Shown: positions 15,246-23,379, numbered from the stretch's first letter. The stretch is 51,450 nucleotides of DNA from Bacillota bacterium (GCA_023451395.1 JAEXZL010000012.1:1-51450); one strand, 5' to 3'. The notes: a model not told the origin generated them from the sequence alone. Numbers and translations are program-made.

Positions 15246-16724
15246 TTGGATAATTTTAACATATACAAAGATATAGCTGAAAGAACCCAAGGAGACATTT
15301 ATGTAGGCGTGGTAGGACCCGTTAGGACTGGAAAATCTACCTTCATAAAGAGATTCATGGATATGATGGTTATACCAAAAATAGAAAACAGCTATAAAAA
15401 AGAAAGAGCAAAGGATGAGCTTCCACAAAGCGGATCAGGTAAAAGTATCCATACTACAGAGCCTAAATTTGTTCCTAATGAAGCTGTAGAAATAAACGTA
15501 GGCGATGGAATTAAATTTAGAGTTAGATTAGTAGATTGTGTAGGGTATATAGTCAAGGGAGCCTTAGGGTATCTAGAGGGAGAAAATCCTAAAATGGTAA
15601 CTACTCCATGGTTTGAATATGAAATTCCTTTTGAAGATGCAGCAGAGATTGGAACAAGGAAGGTAATAAATGATCATTCTACCATTGGATTGGTAGTAAC
15701 TACTGATGGTTCCATAACAGATATACAAAGAGGAGAGTACCTTGATGCAGAGGAAAGGGTTATTAAAGAGCTTAAATCAATTAATAAACCCTTTATTATT
15801 GTACTTAACTCAAAACATAAGGAAGCTGCTGAAACATTAAGCCTTAAAGATGAGCTGGAAGAAAAGTATGACGTTCCTGTAGAAGTGATGGATGTACTTA
15901 ACATGAATGAAGAGGACGTAAAAGGATTATTTAAACGAGTACTTAAAGAATTCCCCATAAAAGAAATAAATATTGATATGCCTGAGTGGATAGAAAAGCT
16001 TGAGCCAAATCACTGGCTAAAAAGAAACTTTATTAACATAGTTAAAGATATGGCGAAAAACATATTTAGAGTACGGGATATAAAAAGCTTCTTAGAGGGT
16101 ATGAGAGACAACGAGAACTTAGGAAGCACTGATATCGCTGAAATGAATATGGGTGAAGGTACCGCAAGAGTTTCTCTTAATCCTAAACCGGGAATATTTT
16201 ATGAAATTTTAAGTGAAATATGTAACCTTAAAATTAGCGGAGAAAATGAACTTCTAAGTACCATGAAAATACTTCATGAGGCAAAGGTAGAATATGATAA
16301 AGTTGCTGATGCCCTAAGAGATGTAAAAGAAACTGGATATGGGATGGTAGCACCTCAATTACTTGAAATGAAGTTTGAGAATCCTGAAAAGGTTCAGAGT
16401 AGAAACAAGCATGGTATAAAGCTTAAGGCTAGTGCGCCCAGTCTTCATTTTATCAAATCAAATATCCAAACGGAAATTACACCTTATGTTGGAGAGGAAA
16501 AAGAAAGTGAGGAGCTTGTTAAGACACTTCTCGAGGAATTTGAAAGTGATCCAAATAAGTTCTGGCAAACAAATATATTTGGAAAATCCTTAGAAATTCT
16601 TGTAAAAGAAGGGCTACAGAATAAGCTTCATAGGATGCCTGAGGATATACAGGTAAAGATTCAAAAAACCTTAGAAAAAATTATAAATGAGGGTAATGGA
16701 GGACTTATTTGTATAATCCTCTAG
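15246..16724 (+). CDS. spoIVA: Spore coat basement-layer ATPase SpoIVA
   Basis: Polymerises on the mother-cell face of the forespore membrane as the base of the coat. The chosen start is TTG 15246, five bases after GGGAGGT. It gives 492 residues beginning MDNFNIYKDIAERTQGDIY, the same length as I recall for the B. subtilis protein; an in-frame ATG at 15195 has no ribosome binding site and adds 17 hydrophobic residues. Walker A is GPVRTGKST at 24-32. The C-terminus ends INEGNGGLICIIL, close to the conserved tail that meets SpoVM. Its membrane anchor SpoVM is encoded at 35.2 kb. Confidence 0.97.
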   Translation: MDNFNIYKDIAERTQGDIYVGVVGPVRTGKSTFIKRFMDMMVIPKIENSYKKERAKDELPQSGSGKSIHTTEPKFVPNEAVEINVGDGIKFRVRLVDCVGYIVKGALGYLEGENPKMVTTPWFEYEIPFEDAAEIGTRKVINDHSTIGLVVTTDGSITDIQRGEYLDAEERVIKELKSINKPFIIVLNSKHKEAAETLSLKDELEEKYDVPVEVMDVLNMNEEDVKGLFKRVLKEFPIKEINIDMPEWIEKLEPNHWLKRNFINIVKDMAKNIFRVRDIKSFLEGMRDNENLGSTDIAEMNMGEGTARVSLNPKPGIFYEILSEICNLKISGENELLSTMKILHEAKVEYDKVADALRDVKETGYGMVAPQLLEMKFENPEKVQSRNKHGIKLKASAPSLHFIKSNIQTEITPYVGEEKESEELVKTLLEEFESDPNKFWQTNIFGKSLEILVKEGLQNKLHRMPEDIQVKIQKTLEKIINEGNGGLICIIL

Positions 16725-16756
16725 ATAGAAATTATTAAATGTTCCTTTAATGATTG

Positions 16757-16776
16757 GAGGGGATATATATCCCCTC
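16757..16776 (+). terminator. GC-rich hairpin after spoIVA
   Basis: GAGGGGAT pairs with ATCCCCTC (8 bp, ATAT loop). There is no real T-run after it, so it may be an RNA-end stabiliser or weak terminator rather than a standard one. Confidence 0.5.
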
Positions 16777-16807
16777 TGAAAAAGTTTTACTTAAATATAT
16801 AATATCC

Positions 16808-16836
16808 TTGATTATTTATAAAAAAACTATTATAAT
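16808..16836 (+). promoter_or_regulatory. Sigma-A promoter of the tRNA-Pro gene
   Basis: TTGATT (16808-16813), 17-bp spacer, TATAAT (16831-16836), ending 42 bases before the mature tRNA 5' end. Confidence 0.75.
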
Positions 16837-16878
16837 ATTTTATGTGCTAGAGAAACCACTTATATAATAAGTAAATAT

Positions 16879-16954
16879 CTGGGTATGGCGCAGTTGGTAG
16901 CGCGCTAGACTGGGGGTCTAGAGGTCGCAGGTTCAAATCCTGTTACTCAGACCA
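16879..16954 (+). tRNA. tRNA-Pro, anticodon GGG
   Basis: A 76-base cloverleaf. The acceptor stem CTGGGTA pairs with TACTCAG (one G-T). The D-arm contains GGCGCAGTTGGTAGCGC. The anticodon stem CTAGA/TCTAG holds the loop CTGGGGG with GGG at the anticodon. The T-arm loop is TTCAAAT. The CCA end is encoded. It has its own promoter and terminator and reads CCC/CCU codons. Confidence 0.95.
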
Positions 16955-16957
16955 AGG

Positions 16958-16996
16958 AAACCGTAAAGGCTTGTAAAGTGAGCTTTTACGGTTTTT
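16958..16996 (+). terminator. Rho-independent terminator after tRNA-Pro
   Basis: A 14-bp stem (16958-16971 with 16981-16994, one G-T pair) has a 9-base loop and ends in TTTTT, four bases past the tRNA. Confidence 0.92.
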
Positions 16997-17132
16997 GTGG
17001 TTTTGGGGATGTTGTCCACTGGTGCTAGAATGGGAGATAGTATAAATGACCTTCTTATGTTCATGCAAAAACTCTTCATCACTTATTTTCCCAAAAAGTA
17101 ATACTAAGAGATTAAAATCTAAAGACGATTTT

Positions 17133-17161
17133 TTGACAAAAATTTGTCAATCTACTATAAT
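17133..17161 (+). promoter_or_regulatory. Perfect-consensus sigma-A promoter overlapped by a palindrome
   Basis: TTGACA (17133-17138), a 17-bp spacer and TATAAT (17156-17161) match the sigma-A consensus at all 12 positions. An inverted repeat TTGACAAA-AA-TTTGTCAA (17133-17150) covers the -35 and half the spacer, so a dimeric repressor bound there would block polymerase. It drives the dehydrogenase gene. No regulator gene is adjacent. The 17000-17130 stretch before it holds no ORF I can assign. Confidence 0.8.
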
Positions 17162-17209
17162 ATTTATAAGGTTATGAATTTTTTATAAATAATAAAGGAG
17201 ATGGAGAAA

Positions 17210-17989
17210 ATGGGGATTTTTGATGGAAAGGTAGCTATCATTACCGGTGGTGGAAAAGCAAAATCCATTGGTTATGGAATAGCTGTTGCCTATGCTAAAG
17301 AAGGGGCAAGTTTGGTTTTAACTGGAAGGAACGAGCAGAAATTGTTAGACGCAAAAGAAGAACTGGAGCGTCTTTATAACATTAAGGTTTTAGCTCTACC
17401 GGCTGATGTCACTCCCGATGATGAATCTGAAGATATAGTAAAGCAGGTAATTCAGAAGACTATAGATACCTTTGGTCAAATTGACGTGCTAATAAACAAT
17501 GCTCAGGCATCTGCTTCAGGGATTCCGTTGGCTATGCAGACTAAGGAGCATTTTGATTTGGGTATATATTCAGGGCTATATGCTACATTTTATTATATGA
17601 GGGAGTGTTATCCTCACCTTAAAAAAACACAGGGATCTGTAATTAATTTTGCTTCTGGGGCAGGATTGTTTGGTAATGCTGGCCAGTGCTCATATGGTGC
17701 TGCTAAGGAGGGGATACGAGGACTTTCCCGTGTTGCAGCAACAGAATGGGGCAAGGACAATATAAATGTTAACGTGGTCTGTCCTCTTGCTATGACTTCC
17801 CAGCTTGAGAATTTTAAATTGTCTTATCCAGAAGCCTATGAAAAAAATTTGAAGGCTGTACCTATGGGCCGCTTTGGAGATCCTGAAAAGGATATTGGTC
17901 GTGTGTGCGTATTGCTCGGTTCCTCTGACTTCAAGTATATGTCCGGCGAAACCATCACCCTTGAAGGAGGTATGGGACTACGTCCTTAA
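17210..17989 (+). CDS. Short-chain dehydrogenase/reductase (SDR), NAD(P)-dependent
   Basis: A 259-residue Rossmann-fold oxidoreductase. The cofactor loop TGGGKAKSIGYGIA (12-25) is spaced like the enoyl-reductase-type or divergent SDR loops rather than the plain TGxxxGIG. NNAQAS sits near 97-102. The catalytic set is Ser149, Tyr162 and Lys166 (YGAAK). The C-terminus GETITLEGGMGLRP is that of FabG-like SDRs. Its substrate is unknown. Start ATG 17210, nine bases after AAAGGAG; ATG 17201 touches the ribosome binding site. Codon use (CGT, CGC, GGC, CTC) is richer in G/C than its neighbours, and it lies beside a tRNA gene, which suggests acquisition by transfer. Confidence 0.85.
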   Translation: MGIFDGKVAIITGGGKAKSIGYGIAVAYAKEGASLVLTGRNEQKLLDAKEELERLYNIKVLALPADVTPDDESEDIVKQVIQKTIDTFGQIDVLINNAQASASGIPLAMQTKEHFDLGIYSGLYATFYYMRECYPHLKKTQGSVINFASGAGLFGNAGQCSYGAAKEGIRGLSRVAATEWGKDNINVNVVCPLAMTSQLENFKLSYPEAYEKNLKAVPMGRFGDPEKDIGRVCVLLGSSDFKYMSGETITLEGGMGLRP

Positions 17990-18246
17990 TCACAAAAATA
18001 TGTGATTGAACCAATTGATGTATTATATTATTGTGAAGAATATATTCTTCCTTTGCGTCCTATGGCAAGTACTTGATATACATAATATAAAGTTCTCGGA
18101 TTTAGGGTTTTGTAAACTATAATTAAGAACTATTTAAGTAAACTGCTAGGCTCATGAAGATTTCATTTTATTCAGTGATTTTAGAAGAGCTCAATATATT
18201 TATGAGTAATATAATTTTAGAATTTTGAATAAAAAAGCTTCCTATG
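17990..18246. other. Intergenic region after the dehydrogenase
   Basis: No gene seen. It holds a 7-bp hairpin over the dehydrogenase stop (AATCACA/TGTGATT, 17988-18007, no T-run) and a perfect 16-bp palindrome GAAGAATATATTCTTC at 18035-18050 of unknown meaning. Confidence 0.5.
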
Positions 18247-18275
18247 TAAAATCTATACTTAAGGTATACATTTTA
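18247..18275 (+). promoter_or_regulatory. Long inverted repeat upstream of the 35-residue ORF
   Basis: TAAAAT-C-TATAC / GTATA-C-ATTTTA arms (18247-18258 and 18264-18275) surround TTAAG. Only the C/C positions fail to pair. It lies a few bases before the GGAGGAG ribosome binding site, so it may be an operator or a leader-RNA hairpin. Confidence 0.45.
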
Positions 18276-18291
18276 GATTGGAGGAGATAAA

Positions 18292-18399
18292 ATGAGCCAT
18301 AGCACCGGTAAAAAAGAAACAAAGAGTAAGGGGCATAGAAAAGATAAAATTAAAACTATTCACGAAGATGATATGAAAAACGAGAAACTAAATAAGTAA
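18292..18399 (+). CDS. Unrecognised 35-residue, very hydrophilic protein
   Basis: A short ORF with a strong GGAGGAG site, six bases before ATG 18292, and a terminator right after its stop, so it looks like a complete monocistronic gene. The peptide (begins MSHSTGKKETKSKGH) is about one third Lys, with His, Glu and Asp but no hydrophobic core, so it is likely disordered. It could be a small spore or nucleic-acid-binding protein; that is a guess from composition only. I do not recognise a family. Confidence 0.6.
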   Translation: MSHSTGKKETKSKGHRKDKIKTIHEDDMKNEKLNK

Positions 18400-18404
18400 G
18401 CTTT

Positions 18405-18442
18405 AAAGCCTTGGAAAGATATTACTCTCTGAGGCTTTTTCT
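18405..18442 (+). terminator. Rho-independent terminator after the 35-residue ORF
   Basis: AAAGCCT pairs with AGGCTTT (18405-18411 with 18432-18438), with a 20-base loop, followed by TT and CTCTT. Confidence 0.7.
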
Positions 18443-18529
18443 CTTAAAAAAATTTATATAGTTAATTTCTAATATTTGAGTTAAAATAAAACTGAACATG
18501 TGCATCCAATTGTCTTTAGGAGGAGTATT

Positions 18530-19519
18530 ATGAAAAATATAGGGGTAGTTTTTAATGGTGGAACCATATCCATGAAGGTTGATCCAAAACTTAAAGCAGC
18601 AGTTCCCAGTCTAACAGGGGAAGAGATAATGTCTATGGTTACTGGAATTGAGAGCTTTGCAAAGTTATCTTCCTTTACATTTTCATCTATGCCAAGCCCT
18701 CACGTCACCCCAAAGAATATGTTAGAACTATCTGTTTTTATTCAAGAGCTGGTTGATAAAGACGAAATTGATGGTGTTGTGGTAACTCATGGCACTGATA
18801 GTTTAGAAGAAACAGCATTTTTCATTGATTTAACATTAAATACAGATAAGCCTGTAATTTTCACAGGTTCTATGAGAAGTAGTTCTGAGTTAGGATATGA
18901 TGGCCCGTCTAATCTTGCAGCATCTATATGTACTGCAATATCTGAAGAAGCTAGAGGTAGGGGCGTTTTAGTCTGTTTTAATGGTGACCTAAATTGTGCT
19001 TCAGAGGTTGTAAAAGCAAATTCAATGGCTTTGAATGCTTTTAAAACGCCAAATTTTGGCCCCATTGGCATAGTTGATAATAATAAGGTTATGTTTTATA
19101 GGAACAGTATTAAAAAAACACCGGTAAAAATTCACAAGCTAGTTGATGAGGTTTCTTTAATTAAATGTGCTTCAGGCATGGACTCAAGATATTTAAACTT
19201 TTGTATAGAATCAGGGGATAAAGGAATAGTAATAGAAGCCATGGGTAGGGGAAATATACCACCGCTTATGGTAGAGGGCATAAAAAATGCTCTGGATAAG
19301 AACATACCTGTGGTTGTAGTGTCCCGCTGTCATGAAGGTCGTGTTTTTGCTTCCTATGGATATCCAGGAGGAGGTAAGGAACTAAGAGAAATTGGAGTGA
19401 TTTTTGGAGATACCCTTTCTGGCCAAAAAGCAAGAATAAAGCTTATGGTAGCTTTAAGTCATAGGAATACAATTGACGAAATAAAGGAATACTTTGAGGG
19501 TGATTTATACAACCAATAA
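18530..19519 (+). CDS. L-asparaginase, type I
   Basis: Hydrolyses asparagine to aspartate and ammonia; 329 residues. The first catalytic Thr lies in GGTIS (Thr12) and the second in THGTDS (86-91, with Thr86). There is no signal peptide, so it is the cytoplasmic form. The chosen start is ATG 18530, after AGGAGGAG; the in-frame ATG at 18500 lies upstream of that site. It is monocistronic, with a terminator downstream. Nothing next to it points to a pathway. Confidence 0.93.
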   Translation: MKNIGVVFNGGTISMKVDPKLKAAVPSLTGEEIMSMVTGIESFAKLSSFTFSSMPSPHVTPKNMLELSVFIQELVDKDEIDGVVVTHGTDSLEETAFFIDLTLNTDKPVIFTGSMRSSSELGYDGPSNLAASICTAISEEARGRGVLVCFNGDLNCASEVVKANSMALNAFKTPNFGPIGIVDNNKVMFYRNSIKKTPVKIHKLVDEVSLIKCASGMDSRYLNFCIESGDKGIVIEAMGRGNIPPLMVEGIKNALDKNIPVVVVSRCHEGRVFASYGYPGGGKELREIGVIFGDTLSGQKARIKLMVALSHRNTIDEIKEYFEGDLYNQ

Positions 19520-19544
19520 AAGAATGAATTATTAAGTTAAAAGT

Positions 19545-19580
19545 GCTGATCCTTAAATAATATAGGATACAGCCTTTTTT
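19545..19580 (+). terminator. Rho-independent terminator after the asparaginase gene
   Basis: GCTG-ATCCT pairs with AGGAT-CAGC (one bulged A), followed by CTTTTTT. Confidence 0.85.
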
Positions 19581-19776
19581 AATCTATAGGGATAAATATT
19601 ATATTAGAATATAATATACAGTATATAAATTATGTAAACTTAATTTTATCTTTAAATATCAAAAGGTAAAACAACAACTTAAAATAGTAATAACAGAAAA
19701 AACAAATTGTTCATACATAAATTACAATATAAGTATTATAATGGTATTATGTGATATAAATTAGGCGGAAAAGAAT

Positions 19777-19920
19777 ATGGAAAAACATTATTCTTTGTTT
19801 CTAATTATAGTTTTATTTATGAGTATAATAATAGGATGGGGTAATACTAATGAATTAAAACTAGGAAAATATTCTACCGAATTAGAATACTCATGGGTAA
19901 TTCTTAAAGAGAATAATTAA
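19777..19920 (+). CDS. Unrecognised 47-residue secreted or membrane-anchored peptide
   Basis: Starts at ATG 19777 with a weak AGGCGG site eight bases upstream. Residues 5-23 are a hydrophobic signal or membrane segment (SLFLIIVLFMSIIIGW), followed by a short polar tail containing LGKYSTELEYSWVILKENN. That tail resembles the start of the globular domain in some clostridial lipoproteins, so this may be the 5' remnant of a longer gene rather than a functional peptide. No cysteine for lipid attachment is present. The downstream 200 bases hold no convincing continuation. Confidence 0.4.
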   Translation: MEKHYSLFLIIVLFMSIIIGWGNTNELKLGKYSTELEYSWVILKENN

Positions 19921-20128
19921 TGTGAGATTGGATTTTTTACTAGATCCTTTAGTAGGAATTGAGACTCTTTACAAATTAGTTGAGAAATAATATCCTGTAT
20001 CCCGCTTAATATGAGCAACATATAAATATTAGGCTTTCTTCCGGATATTTACACGAAAAGATTGAAAATTGAAATAATGAGAAAATGAGAAAGAATTAAA
20101 GATATTTGAAGCAATTTGATAAAAGCTC
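19921..20128. other. Intergenic region, possibly degenerate
   Basis: No supportable gene. A second frame reads about 23 open codons from GTG 19922 (ending at the TAA of GAGAAATAA), which could be remnant coding sequence of the 47-residue ORF after a frameshift, but similarity cannot be shown here. Confidence 0.3.
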
Positions 20129-20158
20129 TTGATAATTAAAGTATTTCTTTTGTATAAT
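20129..20158 (+). promoter_or_regulatory. Sigma-A promoter for the yicC-remA-gmk-rpoZ-coaBC run
   Basis: TTGATA (20129-20134), 18-bp spacer, TATAAT (20153-20158). Initiation would fall near 20165, giving a leader of about 30 bases. Confidence 0.75.
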
Positions 20159-20195
20159 AGTATTTATGAAAAGATTGAAAGGGAGGAGTCCTTTG

Positions 20196-21077
20196 ATGAT
20201 TCACAGCATGACTGGCTTTGGCCGAGGGAGCAATACCAGTGAAAGCGGTAGGTTTTTCAATGTAGAGATTAGAAGTGTTAATCACAGATACTTAGATCTT
20301 AATGTTAAGCTTCCTAGAAGCTTATTTATCTTAGAAGAGAAAATCCGAAAGGTATTAAGTGAAAGTTTAAGCCGAGGTAAAGTCGATATTTTTATAAGTT
20401 ATAAAAATCACAGTCGTTCAGATATTGAGGCAAAGGTTAATAATAGTTTAGCAGATAGCTATTATAATTCTCTTATGGAATTAAAAAAAAGATTTAATAT
20501 TAAAGATGATATAAACATTTCTCTAATTGCCAAATTTCCTGATGTAATTTATACTGAGGAAAAAGAGGAGAACATGAATGAAATCTGGGAGGAGCTTTCT
20601 CCAGCATTAACTAATGCCTTAAGCCTTCTTAAAGACATGAGAGTAAGAGAAGGAGAGAAGCTTAAGAGTGATATCCTTGAAAAGTGCCAAAGAATTAAAG
20701 ATAATGTAAATGATATTGAAAGTCTATCACATAAAGTGCTTTCAGATTATAAAGAAAAACTTGAGGGAAGACTAAAAGAGCTTTTACAAAACATTCCTCT
20801 AGATGAAAATAGGGTTAGCCTTGAGCTTGCACTTTTTGCTGACAAGGCAAGTATAGATGAAGAAATCACTAGGCTTTATAGTCATATAGATCAGCTTACA
20901 AATACCTTAGAATCTTCCGAGCCAATTGGTAGGAAACTTGACTTTTTGGTGCAGGAAATGAATAGAGAAGCTAATACTATAGCTTCTAAGTCATCTGATA
21001 TAGAAATAACAAACTTCGCTCTTAATATTAAGAATAATATAGAGAAAATTAGAGAACAAATTCAAAACATTGAATAA
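20196..21077 (+). CDS. YicC/YloC-family endoribonuclease
   Basis: A 293-residue cytoplasmic protein. It starts MIHSMTGFGRGSN, the family signature, and continues VEIRSVNHRYLDLNVKLPR; the C-terminal half ends GRKLDFLVQEMNREANTIASKSSD, the conserved DUF1732 block. E. coli YicC is an RNase acting on small RNA, and the B. subtilis YloC clusters in the same way. Start ATG 20196 after GGGAGGAG; ATG 20166 would sit at the transcription start. The next genes remA and gmk follow closely, the standard Firmicute order. Confidence 0.9.
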   Translation: MIHSMTGFGRGSNTSESGRFFNVEIRSVNHRYLDLNVKLPRSLFILEEKIRKVLSESLSRGKVDIFISYKNHSRSDIEAKVNNSLADSYYNSLMELKKRFNIKDDINISLIAKFPDVIYTEEKEENMNEIWEELSPALTNALSLLKDMRVREGEKLKSDILEKCQRIKDNVNDIESLSHKVLSDYKEKLEGRLKELLQNIPLDENRVSLELALFADKASIDEEITRLYSHIDQLTNTLESSEPIGRKLDFLVQEMNREANTIASKSSDIEITNFALNIKNNIEKIREQIQNIE

Positions 21078-21090
21078 CTGGAGGGATAAA

Positions 21091-21360
21091 ATGAATATAA
21101 AATTAATAAACATTGGTTTCGGGAACATAGTTTCTGCTAATAGACTAGTCGCCATTGTAAGTCCTGAATCTGCACCTATAAAAAGAATCATACAAGAAGC
21201 AAGAGATAGAGGTATGCTAATAGATGCAACCTATGGAAGACGTACTAGAGCTGTTATAATAACTGACAGTGATCATGTAATTTTATCTGCGGTTCAGCCA
21301 GAAACTGTAGCACATAGATTATCCTCTAAAGATGAAGTGGCTGAAGAGGTTGATGAATAA
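21091..21360 (+). CDS. remA: Extracellular matrix regulator RemA (DUF370)
   Basis: An 89-residue DNA-binding regulator. The sequence INIGFGNIVSANRLVAIVSPESAPIKR and DATYGRRTRAVIITDSDHVILSAVQPETVAHRL is close to B. subtilis RemA (YlzA), which activates biofilm matrix and osmoprotection genes. Start ATG 21091 after GGAGGG. The stop codon overlaps the gmk start by one base, so the two are translationally coupled. Matrix genes are not in the window, so targets here are unknown. Confidence 0.93.
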   Translation: MNIKLINIGFGNIVSANRLVAIVSPESAPIKRIIQEARDRGMLIDATYGRRTRAVIITDSDHVILSAVQPETVAHRLSSKDEVAEEVDE

Positions 21361-21959
21361 TGACCCAAAAGGGCTTACTTACCATAATCTCAGGACCTTC
21401 AGGGGCTGGAAAGGGTACTATTTGTAAGAGTTTTGTACATAAGAATAATTGCTATATATCAGTTTCTGCCACTACCAGAGCACCTAGAGAAGGAGAGGTT
21501 GATGGAGTAAATTACTATTTCCTTTCTAGAGAAGAATTTTTAAATAAGGTAAAAGAAGATGACTTTTTAGAATATGCTGAGGTTTATGGAAATCTTTATG
21601 GCACACCAAAGTCAAAGATTGAGGATATATTAAATACTGGCAAAGACGTAATCCTAGAAATTGATATACAAGGTGCGATGCAGGTTAAGGAAAAAGTTCA
21701 GCAGGGTGTTTTTATATTCATTATGCCTCCATCTATGGAAGAATTAAAGCAAAGAATCATTAAAAGGGGAAGTGAAACGCCAGAATCCCTAACTAGAAGA
21801 TTTGCTTCGGCTTTTGAGGAGATGAACTTTATCTCAGAGTATGATTATGCCGTAATTAATGATAGAGTAGAAGATGCAGTAAAAAAAATTGAGAGTATTC
21901 TTACTGCAGAAAAATGCAGAGTAGGTAGAATAATAGAAAATAATTTTCATATAAGATAA
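21360..21959 (+). CDS. gmk: Guanylate kinase
   Basis: Phosphorylates GMP to GDP; 199 residues. Walker A is SGPSGAGKGT near residue 11. GMP-binding motifs are SATTRAPREGEVDGVNYYF and EYAEVYGNLYGTPKS, followed by the core ILEIDIQGAMQV. The ATG overlaps the last base of the remA stop. The remA-gmk-rpoZ-coaBC-priA order is that of many Firmicutes. Confidence 0.97.
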   Translation: MTQKGLLTIISGPSGAGKGTICKSFVHKNNCYISVSATTRAPREGEVDGVNYYFLSREEFLNKVKEDDFLEYAEVYGNLYGTPKSKIEDILNTGKDVILEIDIQGAMQVKEKVQQGVFIFIMPPSMEELKQRIIKRGSETPESLTRRFASAFEEMNFISEYDYAVINDRVEDAVKKIESILTAEKCRVGRIIENNFHIR

Positions 21960-21970
21960 GGAGTGAAAAA

Positions 21971-22189
21971 ATGCACAATTCCATGATTAACCCATCAATA
22001 GTTGATCTTTTAGAAAAGGTTGATAATAGATATTCATTAGTAATAGTAACATCTAAACGTGCAAGACAGCTAATTGATGGAGCAGATAAATTAACTGATG
22101 TTAAATCAAATAAAGCTTTGACAATAGCTATAAATGAAGTTAATGGAAGACAAATAAGCTATGAAACCTTGAAAGAAGGTTATAAATAA
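21971..22189 (+). CDS. rpoZ: RNA polymerase omega subunit
   Basis: A 72-residue RNA polymerase subunit that helps fold beta-prime. The core VDLLEKVDNRYSLVIVTSKRARQLIDG, then SNKALTIAINEVNGRQI, is typical. The ribosome binding site is AAGGAG. It lies between gmk and coaBC, 11 bases and 2 bases away, in the same operon. Confidence 0.95.
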   Translation: MHNSMINPSIVDLLEKVDNRYSLVIVTSKRARQLIDGADKLTDVKSNKALTIAINEVNGRQISYETLKEGYK

Positions 22190-22191
22190 AA

Positions 22192-23379
22192 ATGAATGGA
22201 AAATGCATAGTTATAGGAGTAACGGGAGGAGTTGCAGTATATAAGGCCTTAGATATAGTTAGCAGGCTAAAAAAGCTTGAATATGATGTTCATGTAATTA
22301 TGACAGAGTCTGCGACTAAGTTTGTTACTCCTCTTAGCTTTCAATCATTAAGTCAGAATTTGGTTATTTCGGATATGTTTCAGGAACCAAGAGCCTGGGA
22401 AATTCAGCATATATCTTTAGCAAAGAAAGCGGATTTAATACTTGTGGCACCAGCTACTGCAAATATAATTGGCAAGGTTGCTAATGGCATTGCTGATGAT
22501 ATGCTTTCAACAACAATTATGGCTACTACAGCACCGGTGGTTTTTTCTCCTGCAATGAATACACAGATGTATGCAAATCCAATAGTACAAAATAATATTA
22601 ATAGACTTAAAGATTATGGCTATAAATTCATTGAGCCCTCTGAAGGGAGATTAGCCTGTGGTGATCTAGGTAAGGGAAAGCTCGCTGATACTGACCTTAT
22701 AGCTATGGAAGTACATTCTCTTCTTTATGATCCTAAGGACCTTATTGGTAAAAAAGTACTAGTTACCGCAGGACCTACAGAAGCACCTATAGACCCGGTA
22801 CGCTGCATTACCAACCATTCCAGTGGCAAAATGGGATATTCTATTGCTGAAGAAGCTAGAGATCGTGGAGCTTTTGTGACATTGATAACAGGACCTTCAA
22901 GCATTAATGCCCCATGGGGGATTGATGTAATAAATGTTAGGACTAATGAGGAAATGCTAGATTCCACTCTTGATTTATATGATGAAATGGATATAGTAAT
23001 TAAAAGTGCTGCTGTTTCAGATTTTAAGGTGAAAAATTACAGTAACGAGAAAATCAAAAAGAAGGAAGAAGGATTAACTCTAGAACTAGTTAAGGATAGA
23101 GATATATTAAAAATCCTTGGTGAAAGAAAGAGACAACATATTCTTGTTGGCTTTGCTGCTGAGAGTAATAATCTTTTAAAATATGCGAAGGATAAACTTA
23201 AAAATAAAAATTTGGATTATATTGTTGCCAATGATATAACACAAAAAGATGGTGGCTTTAATTCTGAAGATAATAAAGTTACAATTCTTTCAAGCCAGGG
23301 TGAAACACTAGAGCTCAATAAAATGAATAAAAGAGCTGTAGCTAAAAATCTTTTCGATTTTATTATGAAAGAGCGCTAA
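22192..23379 (+). CDS. coaBC: Bifunctional phosphopantothenoylcysteine decarboxylase/synthetase
   Basis: Two steps of coenzyme A synthesis, 395 residues. The N-terminal CoaC flavoprotein half has GVTGGVAVYKALD, catalytic His73 (IQHISLAKKAD), the FMN motif APATANIIGKVANGIADD, and Cys156 in RLACGDLGKGK. The C-terminal CoaB half starts near residue 188 (GKKVLVTAGPTEAPIDPVR) and includes NHSSGKMGYSIAEEA. Full-length. A terminator overlaps its end. CoaD, a later step of the same pathway, is at 40.5 kb. Confidence 0.97.
   Translation: MNGKCIVIGVTGGVAVYKALDIVSRLKKLEYDVHVIMTESATKFVTPLSFQSLSQNLVISDMFQEPRAWEIQHISLAKKADLILVAPATANIIGKVANGIADDMLSTTIMATTAPVVFSPAMNTQMYANPIVQNNINRLKDYGYKFIEPSEGRLACGDLGKGKLADTDLIAMEVHSLLYDPKDLIGKKVLVTAGPTEAPIDPVRCITNHSSGKMGYSIAEEARDRGAFVTLITGPSSINAPWGIDVINVRTNEEMLDSTLDLYDEMDIVIKSAAVSDFKVKNYSNEKIKKKEEGLTLELVKDRDILKILGERKRQHILVGFAAESNNLLKYAKDKLKNKNLDYIVANDITQKDGGFNSEDNKVTILSSQGETLELNKMNKRAVAKNLFDFIMKER

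Noticed and set aside
17000..17100. Open stretches on the minus strand after tRNA-Pro that looked like the end of a recombinase or transposase
   Set aside because: Two frames are open for 30-odd codons but neither shows a motif I can name, and one crosses the tRNA terminator; not enough to call an integrase remnant or attachment site.
18035..18050. Perfect 16-bp palindrome GAAGAATATATTCTTC
   Set aside because: Far from any start and expected at some rate in AT-rich DNA; noted only in the intergenic entry.
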